DNA of 6,714 nt from Candidatus Zhuqueibacterota bacterium (GTDB taxonomy: Bacteria; Zhuqueibacterota; Zhuqueibacteria; Oceanimicrobiales; Oceanimicrobiaceae). Positions within the stretch are counted from its first letter, which is position 1; each line of letters begins with the position of its first letter. A program made the translations under genes and the position numbers. Where the stretch lies: positions 304 through 7,017 of the forward strand of contig JAABYK010000555.1 in assembly GCA_011775825.1 (NCBI GenBank), read 5' to 3'. This document shows positions 5,311-6,714 of this stretch, in pieces. A model generated the notes under the pieces. It ran no database searches and had not been told where the DNA came from. It saw only the letters and a list, made by a program, of their open reading frames with translations.

Positions 5311-6714
5311 TTAAAAATTTGCGCCTAACTGCCGATCCAGGCTTCGGTACTGGATGGCTTCACTGACAAATTCCGGTCGGATTGCCTGAGAACCCTCGAT
5401 GTCGGCAATGGTTCTGGAAACTTTCAGAATGCGATCGTACGCCCTTGCCGACAATCCTAACTTCGTAATCGCCATCTTCAAGAGGTCATGGCCTCCTTGA
5501 TCAATTTTGCAATGCTTTCTGATATCTTTGGATTCCATCCGAGCGTTGCAAAACATGTGTTGTTGGTTCTTAAAGCGTTCGAGTTGAACGGCACGGGCTT
5601 TCTTGACACGATTTCTAATGGTTGTGGAATCCTCACCGGTTGTGTCGCTGGCCAGTTCCTTGTAGCGAACCGCCGGCACTTCAATGTGAATATCGATTCG
5701 GTCAAGCAAAGGACCGGACACTTTTGACAAATAACGTTGGATTTGAGGCGGGGTGCACGAGCACTCATTGTTTGGGTCGGTGCTAAAGCCGCAAGGACAT
5801 GGATTCATAGCTGCTGCGAGCATGAACTTCGCCGGATAGGTGAGGGATAGTCTCGCGCGTGAAATGGTTACAATGCCACCCTCTAATGGTTGTCGCATGA
5901 CTTCAAGGACATTCTTCTTAAATTCAGGGAGTTCGTCCAGAAAAAGAACTCCGTGATTGGCGAGACTGACCTCGCCGGGTCTCGGAACTTTTCCGCCGCC
6001 AATTAGACCGGCATCGCTGATGGTATGATGAGGAGACCTGAATGGACGCGTACCGATGAGAGCTGTATCCGGAGGCAAAAGCCCGGCCACCGAGTTGATT
6101 TTTGTGGTCTCGAGGGCTTCCTCCAAAGTCAGGTCCGGTAAGATCGTCGGGAATCGTTTGGCCAGCATGGTTTTGCCTGAACCAGGAGGGCCAATCATGA
6201 TAATGTTATGGCCTCCAGCGGCAGCAACCTCCAATGCTCGTTTGACATGCTCCTGGCCTTTGACGTCCGAGAAGTCGATTTCATAGTTTCTGCTTTGAGC
6301 GAACACCTCATCAATGTTCGTTTCGTAAGGTTTGATAGAGTTCAAGCCGTTGAGAAATTCAACCGTCTCAGTGAGATTGTTCATCGGAAAAACCTGCACG
6401 TCCCCGGTGATAGCTGCTTCTTTGGCGTTTAACTTTGGCAGGATAATGCCTTTCATTTTCTCTTTTTTTGCGGCTAAGGAAATAGGCAGTGCGCCGCGAA
6501 TAGGCCGCAGACTGCCATCGAGAGACAACTCGCCGAGAATGACATAGTCCTGAAGCAGTTCCTGAGAAACCTGACCCATTGCAGCAAGAATGCCCACCGC
6601 CATCGGCAGATCAAAGGCGGAACCTTCTTTCTTGATGTCTGCAGGCGCGAGATTTATTGTAATGCGTTTCTGAGGAAATTTAAAACCCGAATTCTTGATG
6701 GCCGCATTAACACG
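5311..6714 (-). CDS. comM: ComM/YifB-family Mg-chelatase-like AAA+ ATPase, 5' end outside the window
   Basis: 467 residues are visible, reading from the right window edge (RVNAAIKNSGFKFPQKRITI...) to TAA 5311-5313; ATG 6603 is an internal methionine (DLPMAVGILAA). Family members have about 500-510 residues, so ~40-50 N-terminal ones are missing. The order is a Lon-protease-like N-domain (to ~residue 125), then the AAA+ core with YEIDFSDVKGQEHVKRALE, Walker A GPPGSGKT (175-182), Walker B LFLDE (257-261), a Cys cluster at 306, 308, 318 and 320 (NPCPCG...CSC), LLDRID with a candidate Arg finger (Arg339), and a C-terminal helical lid (GLSARAYDRILKVSRTIADIEG). In naturally competent bacteria ComM is a hexameric helicase that promotes branch migration during integration of transformed DNA (established for the family). 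It is also widespread in bacteria not known to be competent. Nothing looks broken. It is codirectional with the GH5 gene across a 106-nt gap; I see no terminator between them, but no functional link is suggested. Confidence 0.96.
   Translation of the reverse strand, partial: RVNAAIKNSGFKFPQKRITINLAPADIKKEGSAFDLPMAVGILAAMGQVSQELLQDYVILGELSLDGSLRPIRGALPISLAAKKEKMKGIILPKLNAKEAAITGDVQVFPMNNLTETVEFLNGLNSIKPYETNIDEVFAQSRNYEIDFSDVKGQEHVKRALEVAAAGGHNIIMIGPPGSGKTMLAKRFPTILPDLTLEEALETTKINSVAGLLPPDTALIGTRPFRSPHHTISDAGLIGGGKVPRPGEVSLANHGVLFLDELPEFKKNVLEVMRQPLEGGIVTISRARLSLTYPAKFMLAAAMNPCPCGFSTDPNNECSCTPPQIQRYLSKVSGPLLDRIDIHIEVPAVRYKELASDTTGEDSTTIRNRVKKARAVQLERFKNQQHMFCNARMESKDIRKHCKIDQGGHDLLKMAITKLGLSARAYDRILKVSRTIADIEGSQAIRPEFVSEAIQYRSLDRQLGANF

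Overview
The window looks like bacterial DNA carrying the decayed tail of an Rhs/YD-repeat locus, next to two well-kept genes on the opposite strand. The lipoprotein signal peptides, good Shine-Dalgarno sequences, a surface GH5 glycanase lipoprotein and an Rhs core of the DHLGS / YDDYDAWG type suggest an environmental Gram-negative, perhaps of the FCB superphylum (KSB1, Calditrichota or Ignavibacteria-like). This placement comes from general family knowledge and was not tested.

Region 1 (1-1510, + strand). The 3' end of a large gene enters from the left. It ends in a domain with an HExxE motif and probably is an Rhs-type C-terminal effector module. 28 bases after its stop, behind a near-perfect Shine-Dalgarno sequence, comes a 253-residue predicted lipoprotein built from two related units, each ending in a WK-W...L-WD motif. 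A strong intrinsic terminator at 1472-1510 closes this unit.

Region 2 (1689-3149, + strand). The same module order recurs as a diverged second copy. The effector domain has lost about 313 nt, including the whole HExxE region, and is frameshifted, so it is a pseudogene. Its lipoprotein partner is still open, but its homology to copy 1 stops inside the second repeat unit, where the DNA runs into an out-of-frame, N-terminally cut HEAT-repeat reading frame. This looks like a recombination junction.

Region 3 (3150-4017, + strand). About 315 nt of apparently non-coding sequence leads into an Rhs fragment. It has a DNRLRE-like domain followed by the Rhs core signature, has no plausible start, and stops exactly where the conserved NKF-(S/T)GKE segment should continue.

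Region 4 (4095-6714, - strand). A GH5 endoglucanase-type lipoprotein lies downstream of a comM/yifB AAA+ ATPase gene whose first ~40-50 codons are outside the window. Both look intact where visible and seem unrelated to the Rhs debris.

The most interesting candidate is the effector-domain plus lipoprotein pair, duplicated, with the effector killed in one copy and the partner kept. That pattern fits a toxin/immunity cassette, but function is inferred only from order and pattern of decay.
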